From: Aurantibacter crassamenti
GTDB lineage: Bacteria > Bacteroidota > Bacteroidia > Flavobacteriales > Flavobacteriaceae
NCBI RefSeq assembly: GCF_016811105.1
Contig: NZ_JAFBGM010000002.1
Location: 1,178,001-1,242,000, forward strand
DNA: 64,000 nucleotides
Reading direction: 5' to 3'
Shown here: piece by piece, positions 1-7,599 of the stretch
How positions within the stretch are numbered: position 1 is the first letter of the stretch
Layout of the letters: every line of letters starts with the position of its first letter
Program-made: the position numbers and the translations under genes
The notes under the pieces: model-generated
Seen by the model: only the letters and a program-made list of their open reading frames with translations
What the model was told of the DNA's origin: nothing
Databases searched by the model: none

Positions 1-38
1 TTAACCAACTGTTCTGCGAAATCTTTTAATTCTGCCAT
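1..38 (-). CDS. rplL: 50S ribosomal protein bL12 (L7/L12), N-terminal fragment
   Basis: Only the first 12 codons lie in the window; the gene runs off the left edge. The reverse strand reads MAELKDFAEQLV, the typical start of flavobacterial bL12. It follows rplJ by 52 bp, the order expected in the rplKAJL-rpoBC operon. bL12 forms the mobile stalk dimers that dock on uL10 and recruit GTPase factors. The call rests on this short peptide plus context. Confidence 0.85.
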   Translation of the reverse strand, partial: MAELKDFAEQLV

Positions 39-90
39 TCTTTCTATCGTTTAATAAAATTTTAAAATATAATTGTTTATAGTGCGCAAA

Positions 91-606
91 TTAACGTTCT
101 GATAATGTCTTAAGAATACCTGCCAGTTTACCACCACCAGATTTAAGACCAGAGATAACATTCTTGGCTGGCGATTGCAACAACCCGATGATTTCTCCAA
201 TCATTTCTTCTTTAGACTTGATACTCACTAGTGCATCTAGTTTATCATCCCCTACGTAGATTGCTTCCTCAATGAAAGCACCTTTTAATAAGGGTTTATC
301 AGATTTTTTCCTGAAGCTCTTTATTACTTTAGCTGGACCATTACCAACCTCAGAGAACATCAAAGAAGTATTTCCTTTTAATACTTCAGGAAGCTCACCG
401 AATTCTTTATCAGCTGCCTCCATGGCTTTCGCCAATAAAGTATTTTTGACTACTGCCAGTTGAATATTAGATTTATAACAAGCTCTTCTTAAATCAGAAG
501 TTGTTTGTGCATCTAATCCTGAAATATCGGCTAAATAAATAATCGAACTTTCAGCTAACTGTTTCGTCAAATCTTCTATTACGACTCCTTTTTCTTGTTT
601 TGTCAT
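91..606 (-). CDS. rplJ: 50S ribosomal protein uL10
   Basis: 171 residues, normal length for uL10. The N-terminal half has the uL10 pattern (ADISGLDAQTTSDLRRACYK, then VVKNTLLAKAM) that binds 23S rRNA. The C-terminal helix would carry the bL12 dimers encoded by the next gene. It lies 23 bp downstream of rplA in the same transcript and 52 bp before rplL. In many bacteria L10 or L10-L12 represses this part of the operon through a leader structure; I do not see a convincing structured leader in the 23 bp gap. Confidence 0.97.
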   Translation of the reverse strand: MTKQEKGVVIEDLTKQLAESSIIYLADISGLDAQTTSDLRRACYKSNIQLAVVKNTLLAKAMEAADKEFGELPEVLKGNTSLMFSEVGNGPAKVIKSFRKKSDKPLLKGAFIEEAIYVGDDKLDALVSIKSKEEMIGEIIGLLQSPAKNVISGLKSGGGKLAGILKTLSER

Positions 607-629
607 GATTAAAATTGTTTGACTATCAG

Positions 630-1322
630 TTATTTTACTGTCTTTGGATCTAATTGAATACTTGGGCTCATAGTACTTGACATGAAAATACTTTTCATGT
701 AAATACCTTTAGACGAAGATGGCTTCAATTTGTTCAAAGTTTCTAAAAGCTCTATGGCATTACCTGCAATTTTATCAGCAGAGAAAGAAGACTTTCCTAT
801 AGCTGCATGCACGATACCTGTTTTATCAACTTTAAAATCTATTTTACCGGCTTTAACTTCAGATACTGCCTTAGCAACATCCATAGTAACCGTTCCTGTT
901 TTTGGATTCGGCATTAAACCTCTTGGACCTAATACTCGTCCTAAAGGGCCTAATTTACCCATAACACTTGGCATGGTGATTATAACATCAACATCTGTCC
1001 AACCGCCTTTTATTTTATCCAAATACTCATCTAAACCTACATAATCAGCACCAGCTTCTGTAGCTTCGGCTTCTTTATCAGGGGTAACCAATGCTAAAAC
1101 TTTAACATCTTTACCAGTACCATTCGGTAGTGTAACAACACCACGAACCATTTGATCTGCTTTTCTAGGGTCTACGCCCAAACGAACTGCAATATCAACA
1201 GAAGCATCAAACTTCGCATTGGTAATTTCTTTTACCAAAGCTGAAGCTTCCTCAATCGAATAAAGCTTATCTTTTTCGATTTTAGCATGTGCCTCTTTTT
1301 GCTTTTTTGTCAACTTTGCCAT
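630..1322 (-). CDS. rplA: 50S ribosomal protein uL1
   Basis: 230 residues, standard length. The protein contains the uL1 hallmark [20 protein letters not shown] around residues 125-144. uL1 binds 23S rRNA at the L1 stalk and helps E-site tRNA release; in other bacteria it also represses its own operon by binding the rplK leader. It sits 18 bp after rplK and 23 bp before rplJ, so all three are co-transcribed. Confidence 0.98.
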   Translation of the reverse strand: MAKLTKKQKEAHAKIEKDKLYSIEEASALVKEITNAKFDASVDIAVRLGVDPRKADQMVRGVVTLPNGTGKDVKVLALVTPDKEAEATEAGADYVGLDEYLDKIKGGWTDVDVIITMPSVMGKLGPLGRVLGPRGLMPNPKTGTVTMDVAKAVSEVKAGKIDFKVDKTGIVHAAIGKSSFSADKIAGNAIELLETLNKLKPSSSKGIYMKSIFMSSTMSPSIQLDPKTVK

Positions 1323-1340
1323 TTAATTGCTTTATAAGAT

Positions 1341-1778
1341 TTAAAAAGGTCTCTTTCCAGCTACTTTAAGGCCCATTGACCTTGCAGTACCTGCAATCAT
1401 ACTCATAGCTGATTCAACAGTAAACGCATTTAAGTCTACCATTTTATCTTCTGCTATTGTCTTAACCTGATCCCAGGAAACACTCCCAGTTTTAACTCGG
1501 TTAGGTTCGCCAGATCCTTTTTTAATCTTAGCTGCTTCCAAAAGTTGAACTGCCGCTGGCGGTGTCTTTACAATAAAGTCGAAAGACTTGTCTTTGTATA
1601 CCGTGATAACAACTGGTAAAACTTTACCTGGTTTATCCTGCGTACGAGCATTAAACTGCTTACAGAACTCCATGATGTTAACACCGGCAGCACCTAAGGC
1701 GGGTCCGACCGGTGGCGATGGATTCGCTGCACCTCCCCTAACTTGTAGTTTAACTACTTTACCTACTTCTTTTGCCAT
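1341..1778 (-). CDS. rplK: 50S ribosomal protein uL11
   Basis: 145 residues. The N-terminal domain shows the proline-rich uL11 signature ([20 protein letters not shown]) and the C-terminal RNA-binding domain ends in [13 protein letters not shown]. uL11 forms the base of the GTPase-associated centre with uL10. A 92 bp gap separates it from nusG upstream, the only sizeable gap in this ribosomal block and the likely place for a promoter or a uL1-binding leader; I could not identify either by eye. Confidence 0.98.
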   Translation of the reverse strand: MAKEVGKVVKLQVRGGAANPSPPVGPALGAAGVNIMEFCKQFNARTQDKPGKVLPVVITVYKDKSFDFIVKTPPAAVQLLEAAKIKKGSGEPNRVKTGSVSWDQVKTIAEDKMVDLNAFTVESAMSMIAGTARSMGLKVAGKRPF

Positions 1779-1849
1779 TGTTTAATATTAAATTCAAATT
1801 GTGTCAATTAGAAGCAACACAACTTATTACTACGTAACAATTATTTTCT

Positions 1850-1870
1850 AATCATCTAAATAAGATGATT
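1850..1870 (-). terminator. Hairpin directly after nusG stop codon
   Basis: A perfect 8 bp inverted repeat (AATCATCT/AGATGATT, 5 nt loop) abuts the nusG stop codon. It has no U-tract and only two G:C pairs, so it is probably an RNA processing or stability element, or a weak terminator partly separating secE-nusG from rplKAJL, rather than a full terminator. Confidence 0.4.
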
Positions 1871-2422
1871 CTATATTTTTTCTACTTGCATATAACTAAG
1901 TTCTAATGGTGTTTTTCTTCCGAAAATTTTCACCATCACCTCTAGCTTACGCTTTTCTTCGTTGATTTTTTCAACAGTACCATTAAAGCCATTAAACGGA
2001 CCATCAATTACTTTTACTGTTTCACCAAAAACAAATGGTATTGCAACAGCATCAGTATTAACCGCCAACTCATCAACCTTACCTAGCATTCTATTTACTT
2101 CACTCTTTCTAAGTGGAACAGGATCACCCCCTTTAGTTTCCCCTAAAAATCCGATAACATTAGTAATTGATCTTATGATATGAATCATTTCACCAGCCAA
2201 ATTGGCCTTTATCATAATATAACCAGGAAAATAAACACGTTCTTTATTTATTTTCTTACCATTTCTTATTTGAACAACCTTTTCAGTTGGCACCAATACA
2301 TCTTCTAAATAATCAGAAAAACCATGACGCTCAACTTCGCTTTCAATATAGCCTTTGATTTTATTCTCTTGACCACTGACCGCTCTTACAACATACCATT
2401 TTTTCTCTAACACCTCAGACAT
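1871..2422 (-). CDS. nusG: Transcription termination/antitermination factor NusG
   Basis: 183 residues. The N-terminal NGN domain begins KKWYVVRAVSGQENKIKGYI and contains the VYFPGYIMIKA strand that contacts RNA polymerase. The C-terminal KOW domain (about 125-183) has VIDGPFNGFNGTVEKINEEK and binds Rho or S10. It starts 9 bp after secE, the arrangement conserved across bacteria. NusG is essential and couples transcription with Rho termination or translation. Confidence 0.97.
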   Translation of the reverse strand: MSEVLEKKWYVVRAVSGQENKIKGYIESEVERHGFSDYLEDVLVPTEKVVQIRNGKKINKERVYFPGYIMIKANLAGEMIHIIRSITNVIGFLGETKGGDPVPLRKSEVNRMLGKVDELAVNTDAVAIPFVFGETVKVIDGPFNGFNGTVEKINEEKRKLEVMVKIFGRKTPLELSYMQVEKI

Positions 2423-2431
2423 AGTGATCTA

Positions 2432-2620
2432 TTAATTTAATATGTTATTAAAATACAATTTCACCAATTTACCAAAAAGCGAATCGACTCCCCAAGTCGC
2501 CAAAGCGAATATTATTGAAAAAACAGCTACCACAACCATTAGATTGTATGATTCAGCCTTGGGTGGCAATGTAACATTGTTTCTAAGTTCGTCTATGGAC
2601 TCTTTAATATAGGTCAACAT
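2432..2620 (-). CDS. secE: Preprotein translocase subunit SecE
   Basis: 62 residues with a short cytoplasmic amphipathic helix (YIKESIDELRNNVTLPPKAE) and a single C-terminal membrane segment (about residues 28-55, LMVVVAVFSIIFALATWGVD). This is the minimal one-TM SecE seen in most bacteria outside the Enterobacteria. SecE clamps SecY in the Sec translocon. It lies between tRNA-Trp and nusG, as in many Bacteroidota. Confidence 0.93.
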   Translation of the reverse strand: MLTYIKESIDELRNNVTLPPKAESYNLMVVVAVFSIIFALATWGVDSLFGKLVKLYFNNILN

Positions 2621-2709
2621 ATCTAGTGCTTTTAGTATCTCTTACTTAAATAAGAAATATATTTTTTGTTATCCTAAGGATAAATATTTATTTACCTCTT
2701 AGCCCTTTT

Positions 2710-2785
2710 TGGCACGGGAGGAGAGACTCGAACTCCCGACACCTGGTTTTGGAGACCAGTGCTCTACCAACTGAGCTACACCCGT
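2710..2785 (-). tRNA. tRNA-Trp (anticodon CCA)
   Basis: The reverse strand folds as a full cloverleaf. The D-arm is GTAGCTCAGTTGGTAGAGC, the anticodon loop CTCCAAA gives anticodon CCA, and the T-arm has GGGAGTTCGAGTCTCTC. The 3' CCA is encoded in the DNA, unlike the other four tRNAs nearby. A T-T mismatch falls at acceptor pair 6. It lies between tuf and secE. Confidence 0.96.
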
Positions 2786-2799
2786 ATTTATTTACATTG

Positions 2800-2829
2800 A
2801 AAGGTATCCGCCAAATGGCGGACACCCTT
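2800..2829 (-). terminator. Hairpin between tuf and tRNA-Trp
   Basis: On the minus strand a 13 bp stem with two internal G-T pairs (AAGGGTGTCCGCC, loop ATTT, GGCGGATACCTTT) begins 23 bp after the tuf stop. Only three T follow within the stem end, so termination may be partial. It would separate highly expressed tuf from tRNA-Trp-secE-nusG or act as a processing site. Confidence 0.6.
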
Positions 2830-2852
2830 AATATAAACTATCTTAAATAATC

Positions 2853-4040
2853 TTAATCTAAAATCTTGGTAACTTGACCAGCACCAACTGTTCTACCACC
2901 TTCACGAATTGCAAAACGAAGTCCTTCACTTAATGCGATAGGAGAAAGTAATTCAACAATTATAGTAAGGTTATCACCAGGCATAACCATTTCAACTCCA
3001 CTAGGAAGATTAATAGTACCTGTAACATCTGTAGTTCTTACGTAGAACTGAGGACGGTAGTTGTTATGGAATGGTGTGTGACGACCACCTTCTTCTTTCT
3101 TAAGGATATAAACCTCAGCTTCAAATTTAGCATGTGGCTTAACAGAACCTGGCTTACAGATTACCATTCCTCTAGAAATTTGAGATTTTTCAATACCTCT
3201 TAACAAGATACCAACGTTATCTCCAGCTTCACCTCTATCCAAAATCTTACGGAACATCTCAACACCAGTTACGGTAGAAGATAATTTCTCAGCACCCATA
3301 CCGATGATATCAACTGCATCACCTGTATTAGCAACACCAGTTTCAATACGACCAGTTGCAACAGTACCACGACCAGTAATCGTAAATACATCTTCAACAG
3401 GCATTAAGAAATCTTTTTCAACATCTCTTTTAGGAAGCTCGATCCAAGCATCAACTTCTTCCATTAATTTCATTACAGTATCAACCCACTTTTGCTCACC
3501 GTTAAGTGCACCAAGAGCAGATCCAGCAACAACAGGTCCGTTATCACCATCATACTCATAGAAAGAAAGTAATTCTCTAATTTCCATTTCAACAAGCTCT
3601 AAAAGCTCTTCATCGTCAACCATGTCAACTTTATTCATGAAAACAACAATTCTAGGAATACCAACCTGGCGACCTAAAAGTATGTGCTCACGAGTTTGTG
3701 GCATTGGACCATCAGTTGCAGCAACAACAAGAATAGCACCGTCCATTTGAGCAGCACCAGTTACCATGTTCTTTACGTAATCCGCGTGACCAGGACAGTC
3801 AACGTGTGCGTAGTGACGGTTAGCAGTAGAATACTCTACATGCGATGTGTTAATTGTAATACCTCTTTCTTTTTCTTCAGGAGCGTTGTCGATTGACTCG
3901 AAGCTTCTCAATTCAGAAAGCCCTGCATTTGCTAATACCGTAGTAATAGCAGCAGTTAATGTTGTTTTACCGTGATCTACGTGTCCAATAGTACCAATAT
4001 TTAAGTGCGGTTTGGAACGATCAAAAGTTTCCTTTGCCAT
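2853..4040 (-). CDS. tuf: Elongation factor Tu
   Basis: 395 residues. The GTPase domain has G1 GHVDHGKT, the switch region [14 protein letters not shown]3 DCPGHADY and G4 NKVD; domains 2 and 3 follow ([35 protein letters not shown]). It delivers aminoacyl-tRNA to the ribosome. It lies immediately downstream of four tRNA genes, the same order as the thrU-tyrU-glyT-thrT-tufB operon of E. coli. No second tuf copy is in the window. Confidence 0.99.
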   Translation of the reverse strand: MAKETFDRSKPHLNIGTIGHVDHGKTTLTAAITTVLANAGLSELRSFESIDNAPEEKERGITINTSHVEYSTANRHYAHVDCPGHADYVKNMVTGAAQMDGAILVVAATDGPMPQTREHILLGRQVGIPRIVVFMNKVDMVDDEELLELVEMEIRELLSFYEYDGDNGPVVAGSALGALNGEQKWVDTVMKLMEEVDAWIELPKRDVEKDFLMPVEDVFTITGRGTVATGRIETGVANTGDAVDIIGMGAEKLSSTVTGVEMFRKILDRGEAGDNVGILLRGIEKSQISRGMVICKPGSVKPHAKFEAEVYILKKEEGGRHTPFHNNYRPQFYVRTTDVTGTINLPSGVEMVMPGDNLTIIVELLSPIALSEGLRFAIREGGRTVGAGQVTKILD

Positions 4041-4101
4041 TTTAAATGAATTTTAATCTAAGTTTATATTAGTGTACAATAATTAATGCTTCTTCTATTT
4101 G

Positions 4102-4173
4102 AGCCAACGACGAGATTTGAACTCGTGACCTCTTCCTTACCAAGGAAACGCTCTACCCCTGAGCTACGCCGGC
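4102..4173 (-). tRNA. tRNA-Thr (anticodon GGT)
   Basis: Cloverleaf on the minus strand with acceptor GCCGGCG paired to CGTTGGC, D-arm TAGCTCAGGGGTAGAGC, anticodon loop TTGGTAA (anticodon GGT), and T-loop TTCAAAT. The discriminator is T and CCA is not encoded. It is the last of four tRNA genes before tuf. Confidence 0.96.
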
Positions 4174-4212
4174 GTAAAGTGTTTAACATCTTCCTCCTTT
4201 TAAAAGGAAAAG

Positions 4213-4249
4213 ATTCCTGCCTTCGCAGGAATGACAATATATTGTCATT
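4213..4249. repeat. Nested palindromes (REP-like) between tRNA genes
   Basis: Two overlapping palindromes fill the spacer between tRNA-Thr and tRNA-Gly. ATTCCTGC-CTTC-GCAGGAAT (4213-4232) is a stem-loop. It runs into a perfect 20 bp palindrome, AATGACAATATATTGTCATT (4230-4249). A purine/pyrimidine-rich stretch, TCCTCCTTTTAAAAGGAAAA, lies just before. The CCTGCnnnnGCAGG core resembles dispersed REP-like palindromes of many genomes. No coding capacity. Confidence 0.7.
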
Positions 4250-4252
4250 TTG

Positions 4253-4325
4253 AGCGGGAGACCGGGTTCGAACCGGCGACATTCAGCTTGGAAGGCTGAC
4301 GCTCTACCAACTGAGCTACTCCCGC
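4253..4325 (-). tRNA. tRNA-Gly (anticodon TCC)
   Basis: Cloverleaf with acceptor GCGGGAG/CTCCCGC, D-arm TAGCTCAGTTGGTAGAGC, anticodon stem TCAGC/GCTGA around loop CTTCCAA (anticodon TCC), and T-arm GCCGGTTCGAACCCGGT. CCA is not encoded. Third gene of the tRNA cluster in transcription order. Confidence 0.97.
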
Positions 4326-4429
4326 AATACTTATTATTTTTTCACAATTCACATAAAAACCCTAAACACAAACTTTAATTTCTTGAAAAATTAAAATTCC
4401 ACATTTAGCTCATGTGTCTCATAAAATTG

Positions 4430-4511
<82 letters not shown>

Positions 4512-4537
4512 AAACCCACTATTTTAAAGACCTTTAG

Positions 4538-4611
4538 AGCCGATGGAGGGACTCGAACCCACGACCTGCTGATTACAAATCAGCTGCTCTAGCCAGCTGA
4601 GCTACATCGGC
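4538..4611 (-). tRNA. tRNA-Thr (anticodon TGT)
   Basis: Cloverleaf with acceptor GCCGATG/CATCGGC, D-arm TAGCTCAGCTGGCTAGAGC, anticodon stem CTGAT/ATCAG around TTTGTAA (anticodon TGT), and T-arm CGTGGGTTCGAGTCCCT. CCA is not encoded. It is the first tRNA of the operon, about 55 nt downstream of the predicted promoter. Confidence 0.97.
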
Positions 4612-4661
4612 AATTTTCATGCTTTTTAGCAAAAAAAAAGCCCGCTATTTCTAACGGACTG

Positions 4662-4691
4662 CAAATGTATATATTTATTTCTTTAATCAAA
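4662..4691 (-). promoter_or_regulatory. Bacteroidota-type promoter of the tRNA-tuf operon
   Basis: On the minus strand TTTG (4688-4691) and TACATTTG (4662-4669) are separated by 18 bp, matching the Bacteroidota -33/-7 consensus. It lies just downstream of the hpf stop codon and upstream of the first tRNA, so it should drive the tRNA cluster and tuf. Confidence 0.7.
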
Positions 4692-4712
4692 ATAAAACAA
4701 GGAAAATTTTCT

Positions 4713-5015
4713 TTAAGCATATGCCCTCATTTTTTCTTTCTTTTTGACTAAAGTGCGTTCTAATGAACTGCAAGCAGAATCAATAGCTTCTTCAAATGTT
4801 CTACATTGTTTTTTCACCACAAACTTATCTTTGGGTATATGTATACTGATTTCCACTATCTTATTCTCTTTAGAACTAGTGTTCTCTACCTTCATATAAA
4901 TGTCAGAGCTTACGATTTTATCATAAAAAACCTCTAACTTATTTAATCGATTTTGTACAAAATCAATCAAATTACGATCTGCGTTAAAATTTACTGATTG
5001 CGCATTTACTTTCAT
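4713..5015 (-). CDS. hpf: Ribosome hibernation-promoting factor, HPF/RaiA family
   Basis: 100 residues, the short form lacking the C-terminal dimerisation domain of long HPF. The start MKVNAQSVNFNADRNLIDFV and the basic C-terminus fit the family fold that binds the 30S A/P sites in stationary phase and blocks translation. It lies between xerC and the tRNA-tuf operon, 127 bp from xerC. A weak 5 bp hairpin (TCCGT/ACGGA, about 5051-5070) lies in its leader. Confidence 0.9.
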   Translation of the reverse strand: MKVNAQSVNFNADRNLIDFVQNRLNKLEVFYDKIVSSDIYMKVENTSSKENKIVEISIHIPKDKFVVKKQCRTFEEAIDSACSSLERTLVKKKEKMRAYA

Positions 5016-5142
5016 CTTTTTTATTTTTTATGTTAATAAAAGTGGTAGAGTCCGTATTTCTAGCACGGATAATTAAGTTTACTAAGAACAAATTTTGCTT
5101 GAATTTATTTCATAGGCCATATTTTAAAATTATTAAAAAACG

Positions 5143-6033
5143 TTAATTTTTACTTCGAGGATGACTCATAGAATGTATTTTTTTCAATTCAGCTATACTA
5201 TTATGTGTATATACTTGTGTTGATGCTAGGCTTGAATGACCTAATAATTCTTTTACCGAGTTCAAATCTGCCCCTTTATTGAGTAAGTGGGTTGCAAAAG
5301 TATGTCTTAATATATGCGGACTTCTTTTCACCTTGCTCGAGACCAAACTAAGATAATGATTTATAACTCTATAGACAAGAGTTCCGTAAACTTTCTTACC
5401 TGATTTTGACAGAAAAATAAACGATTTATCAAAAATATTCTCTAATGTTTCTCTTCGTTCCAGGTATAAATTAAACAATTCTATTGTATTTGGCAATAAT
5501 GGCACCAAGCGTTCTTTATTTCTTTTTCCTAAAACTTTGAGCACCCTATTCTTTAAGTCCACATTTTCAACAGTAAGACCAACCAGCTCTGCCCTACGCA
5601 TACCCGTAGTGTAAAGAAGCTCAATAATTAATTTATTGCGAATACCCTCAAAATCATCTTCAAAATCGATTTGAGATAACACCTGAGCCATTTCTTCTTC
5701 AGAAAAAGGCACTTCAATCTTTTTTGCAGTTTTAAGCGCCTTATGTTTTGCTAAAGGATTTGAATCAATTAAACCAATACGCTGCAGAAATTTATAATAC
5801 GCCTTTAAAGATGCAATCTTTCTATTAACAGTTCTATTAGAAATTTCATCATCAACCAGCATTACAATCCAACCTCTTACTATAGCATAGTCTACACTAT
5901 CAATGTTTGAAATTTCATATTTAATTAAACAGAAGTCTGAAAAAGCTTGAATATCTTTTTGATACGCAGTAACTGTATGTAAAGAATAATTCTTTTCATG
6001 CAAAAGATAATCGACAAAGGCTTGAATAGACAT
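5143..6033 (-). CDS. xerC: Tyrosine recombinase XerC
   Basis: 296 residues. An N-terminal SAM-like DNA-binding domain (about 1-95) precedes the catalytic domain. The expected tyrosine-recombinase residues are visible: R146 (TGMRRAEL), K170 (LGKRNKER), H240 and R243 (HILRHTFATHLL), H266 (LLGHSS) and Y275 (TQVYTH). It would resolve chromosome dimers at dif with a partner recombinase. The -7 box ends only a few bases before the start codon, so the mRNA may be leaderless. No dif-like site was recognised in the window. Confidence 0.93.
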   Translation of the reverse strand: MSIQAFVDYLLHEKNYSLHTVTAYQKDIQAFSDFCLIKYEISNIDSVDYAIVRGWIVMLVDDEISNRTVNRKIASLKAYYKFLQRIGLIDSNPLAKHKALKTAKKIEVPFSEEEMAQVLSQIDFEDDFEGIRNKLIIELLYTTGMRRAELVGLTVENVDLKNRVLKVLGKRNKERLVPLLPNTIELFNLYLERRETLENIFDKSFIFLSKSGKKVYGTLVYRVINHYLSLVSSKVKRSPHILRHTFATHLLNKGADLNSVKELLGHSSLASTQVYTHNSIAELKKIHSMSHPRSKN

Positions 6034-6049
6034 AACACAAAGTTATGTC
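6029..6049 (-). promoter_or_regulatory. xerC -7 box within a palindrome covering the start codon
   Basis: A perfect inverted repeat GACATAAC-acaaa-GTTATGTC spans the xerC start codon (6031-6033) and the -7 box TAACTTTG (6038-6045, minus strand). The box ends 4 bp before the ATG, implying a transcript starting at or next to the ATG. The palindrome could be an operator. Confidence 0.55.
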
Positions 6050-6082
6050 ATTTTAAGGGAGGCTGCGCAGAAGTATGGAAAC

Positions 6083-6118
6083 AAAAAAATCTCACCCGCC
6101 TTGTGACGAATGAGATTT
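6083..6118 (-). terminator. Intrinsic terminator after rpsU
   Basis: The minus strand forms a 14 bp stem with several G-T pairs (AAATCTCATTCGTC, loop ACAA, GGCGGGTGAGATTT), running directly into a T-tract. It lies 26 bp after the rpsU stop codon and would end the rpsU transcript before xerC. Confidence 0.85.
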
Positions 6119-6143
6119 AATATGATTAAAAGATAAACGATTT

Positions 6144-6338
6144 CTAGATATCCTCTTGATCTCGCAATCCTTGAATGTACTGTGCTTTTTGAATCTGTGC
6201 TCTACGAACTACAGATGGTTTTGCAAATTGTTGGCGTTTGCGCAATTGACGCATTGTACCTGTTTTATCGAATTTACGCTTGAAACGTTTCAAAGCTCTA
6301 TCGATATTCTCTCCTTCTTTAATTGGTATTATTAACAT
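6144..6338 (-). CDS. rpsU: 30S ribosomal protein bS21
   Basis: 64 residues, very basic, with IPIKEGENIDRALKRFKRKF and the RQLRKRQQF helix typical of bS21. In Flavobacteriia bS21 helps sequester the anti-Shine-Dalgarno of 16S rRNA, so most mRNAs do not use an SD. This gene is an exception. Its leader contains AAAGGAGG with 9-nt spacing to the ATG, consistent with the published proposal that bS21 controls its own translation. It has its own -7 box and terminator and is a single-gene unit. Confidence 0.96.
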   Translation of the reverse strand: MLIIPIKEGENIDRALKRFKRKFDKTGTMRQLRKRQQFAKPSVVRRAQIQKAQYIQGLRDQEDI

Positions 6339-6345
6339 AGGCTAC

Positions 6346-6355
6346 AACCTCCTTT
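6346..6355 (-). promoter_or_regulatory. Strong Shine-Dalgarno of rpsU
   Basis: The minus strand reads AAAGGAGGTT, with the GGAGG core 9 nt before the rpsU ATG. This is a near-perfect complement of the 16S 3' end. Start regions of neighbouring genes lack comparable motifs. Confidence 0.85.
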
Positions 6356-6389
6356 CATTATGATTAACTCCGTTTTGAAAACGGGAGTG

Positions 6390-6397
6390 CAAATATA
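6390..6397 (-). promoter_or_regulatory. -7 promoter box of rpsU
   Basis: TATATTTG on the minus strand matches TAnnTTTG. The transcript would have a leader of about 45 nt holding a small hairpin (CCGTTTT/AAAACGG) and the Shine-Dalgarno. No clear -33 TTTG was found. Confidence 0.5.
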
Positions 6398-6423
6398 TAT
6401 TTAATAAATGGATTAGCTAAATA

Positions 6424-7587
6424 TTACTTTAAAATATTTTTAGCAATCACTATTTTTTGAATTTCAGTAGTGCCCTCACCTATTGTACAAAGCTTAGCAT
6501 CTCTATAGAATTTCTCAACCGGAAAATCTTTTGTAAACCCGTAACCACCATGAATCTGTACAGCTTCATTTGCTGCACGAACACAAAGTTCTGAGGCATA
6601 CATTTTAGCCATAGCCCCTATCTTGGTTACTTTTTCACCTTTATTTTTCATGAATGCTGCTTTATGTAGCAATAGCTCAGCAGCTTCAATTTCAGTTGCC
6701 ATATCAGCTAGTTTAAAAGAAATTCCTTGAAATTCACAAATTGGCTTACCAAATTGCACCCGCTCTTTAGAATACTTAAGCGCTGCTTCATACGCGCCTT
6801 TAGCAGTGCCTAATGATAATGCCCCAATAGAAATTCTACCGCCATCTAAGACCTTCATACTTTGAATAAAACCATCACCAACTTCACCCAATCTATTAGC
6901 ATCAGACACTTTACAATTATCAAAAATCATTTCTGCAGTTTCACTTGCACGCATGCCTAATTTATCTTCTTTTTTACCACTTGTAAAACCCGGCATACCC
7001 ATTTCAACCACAAAAGCTGTCATACCGTGACTATCTCCTTTTTCTCCTGTTCTAGTAATAACTACTGCAACATCACCACTTTTACCATGTGTAATGAAAT
7101 TTTTTGCTCCGTTTAAAATCCAATTATCACCATCCTTTACAGCTGTGGTATTCATTCCGCCAGCATCAGAACCAGTGTTATGTTCGGTTAAACCCCAGGC
7201 TCCAATAAATTCAGCAGTTGCCAATTTCGGAAGCCACCTTTGCTTCTGTTCTTCATTACCAAAACTAAGAATATGATTGGTACATAATGAATTATGTGCA
7301 GCAACAGATAAACCAATTGAAGGATCCACTTTTGAAATTTCTTCTATGATAGCAATATACTCATGATAACCCAGACCGGATCCACCATAAATTTCAGGCA
7401 CTAAAACACCCATGAAACCCATTTCACCCGCTTTCTTAAAAAGCTCAACAGGAAATGTTTGTGCTTCGTCCCAAATCATCACATTTGGCCGTATATGTTG
7501 TTCAGCAAACTCTTTCGCTGAAACGGCTACCATTTGCTGCGTTTCAGAATACTCAAAATTCATTTGCGATTCAATATCAACTTTCAT
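6424..7587 (-). CDS. Acyl-CoA dehydrogenase (short-chain/butyryl type)
   Basis: 387 residues, normal for the family. Domain order is an N-terminal helical domain, a middle beta domain with GAWGLTEHNTGSDAGG (FAD/substrate loop), and a C-terminal helical domain with RVQFGKPICEFQGI and QIHGGYGFTKDFPVEKFYRD. The C-terminal motif IGEGTTEIQKIVIAKNIL places the catalytic Glu where short-chain dehydrogenases have it. It oxidises acyl-CoA to enoyl-CoA with FAD in beta-oxidation or amino acid degradation; chain length is not decidable here. A second start, Met9 (7563), is possible. A -7 box (7612-7619) lies inside the end of the upstream gene. Confidence 0.93.
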   Translation of the reverse strand: MKVDIESQMNFEYSETQQMVAVSAKEFAEQHIRPNVMIWDEAQTFPVELFKKAGEMGFMGVLVPEIYGGSGLGYHEYIAIIEEISKVDPSIGLSVAAHNSLCTNHILSFGNEEQKQRWLPKLATAEFIGAWGLTEHNTGSDAGGMNTTAVKDGDNWILNGAKNFITHGKSGDVAVVITRTGEKGDSHGMTAFVVEMGMPGFTSGKKEDKLGMRASETAEMIFDNCKVSDANRLGEVGDGFIQSMKVLDGGRISIGALSLGTAKGAYEAALKYSKERVQFGKPICEFQGISFKLADMATEIEAAELLLHKAAFMKNKGEKVTKIGAMAKMYASELCVRAANEAVQIHGGYGFTKDFPVEKFYRDAKLCTIGEGTTEIQKIVIAKNILK

Positions 7588-7599
7588 TCTTTGGGATTT

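Noticed and set aside
1850-1870. True terminator between nusG and rplK
   Set aside because: Stem is AT-rich and has no T-tract; full termination is unlikely, so it is reported only as a weak hairpin.
4064-4282. Minus-strand open frame over two tRNA genes
   Set aside because: It crosses tRNA-Thr, the palindromic spacer and tRNA-Gly; the RNA genes explain the conservation.
5143-6033. Integrase of a mobile element
   Set aside because: Sequence, conserved location between rpsU and hpf and absence of att repeats fit housekeeping XerC.
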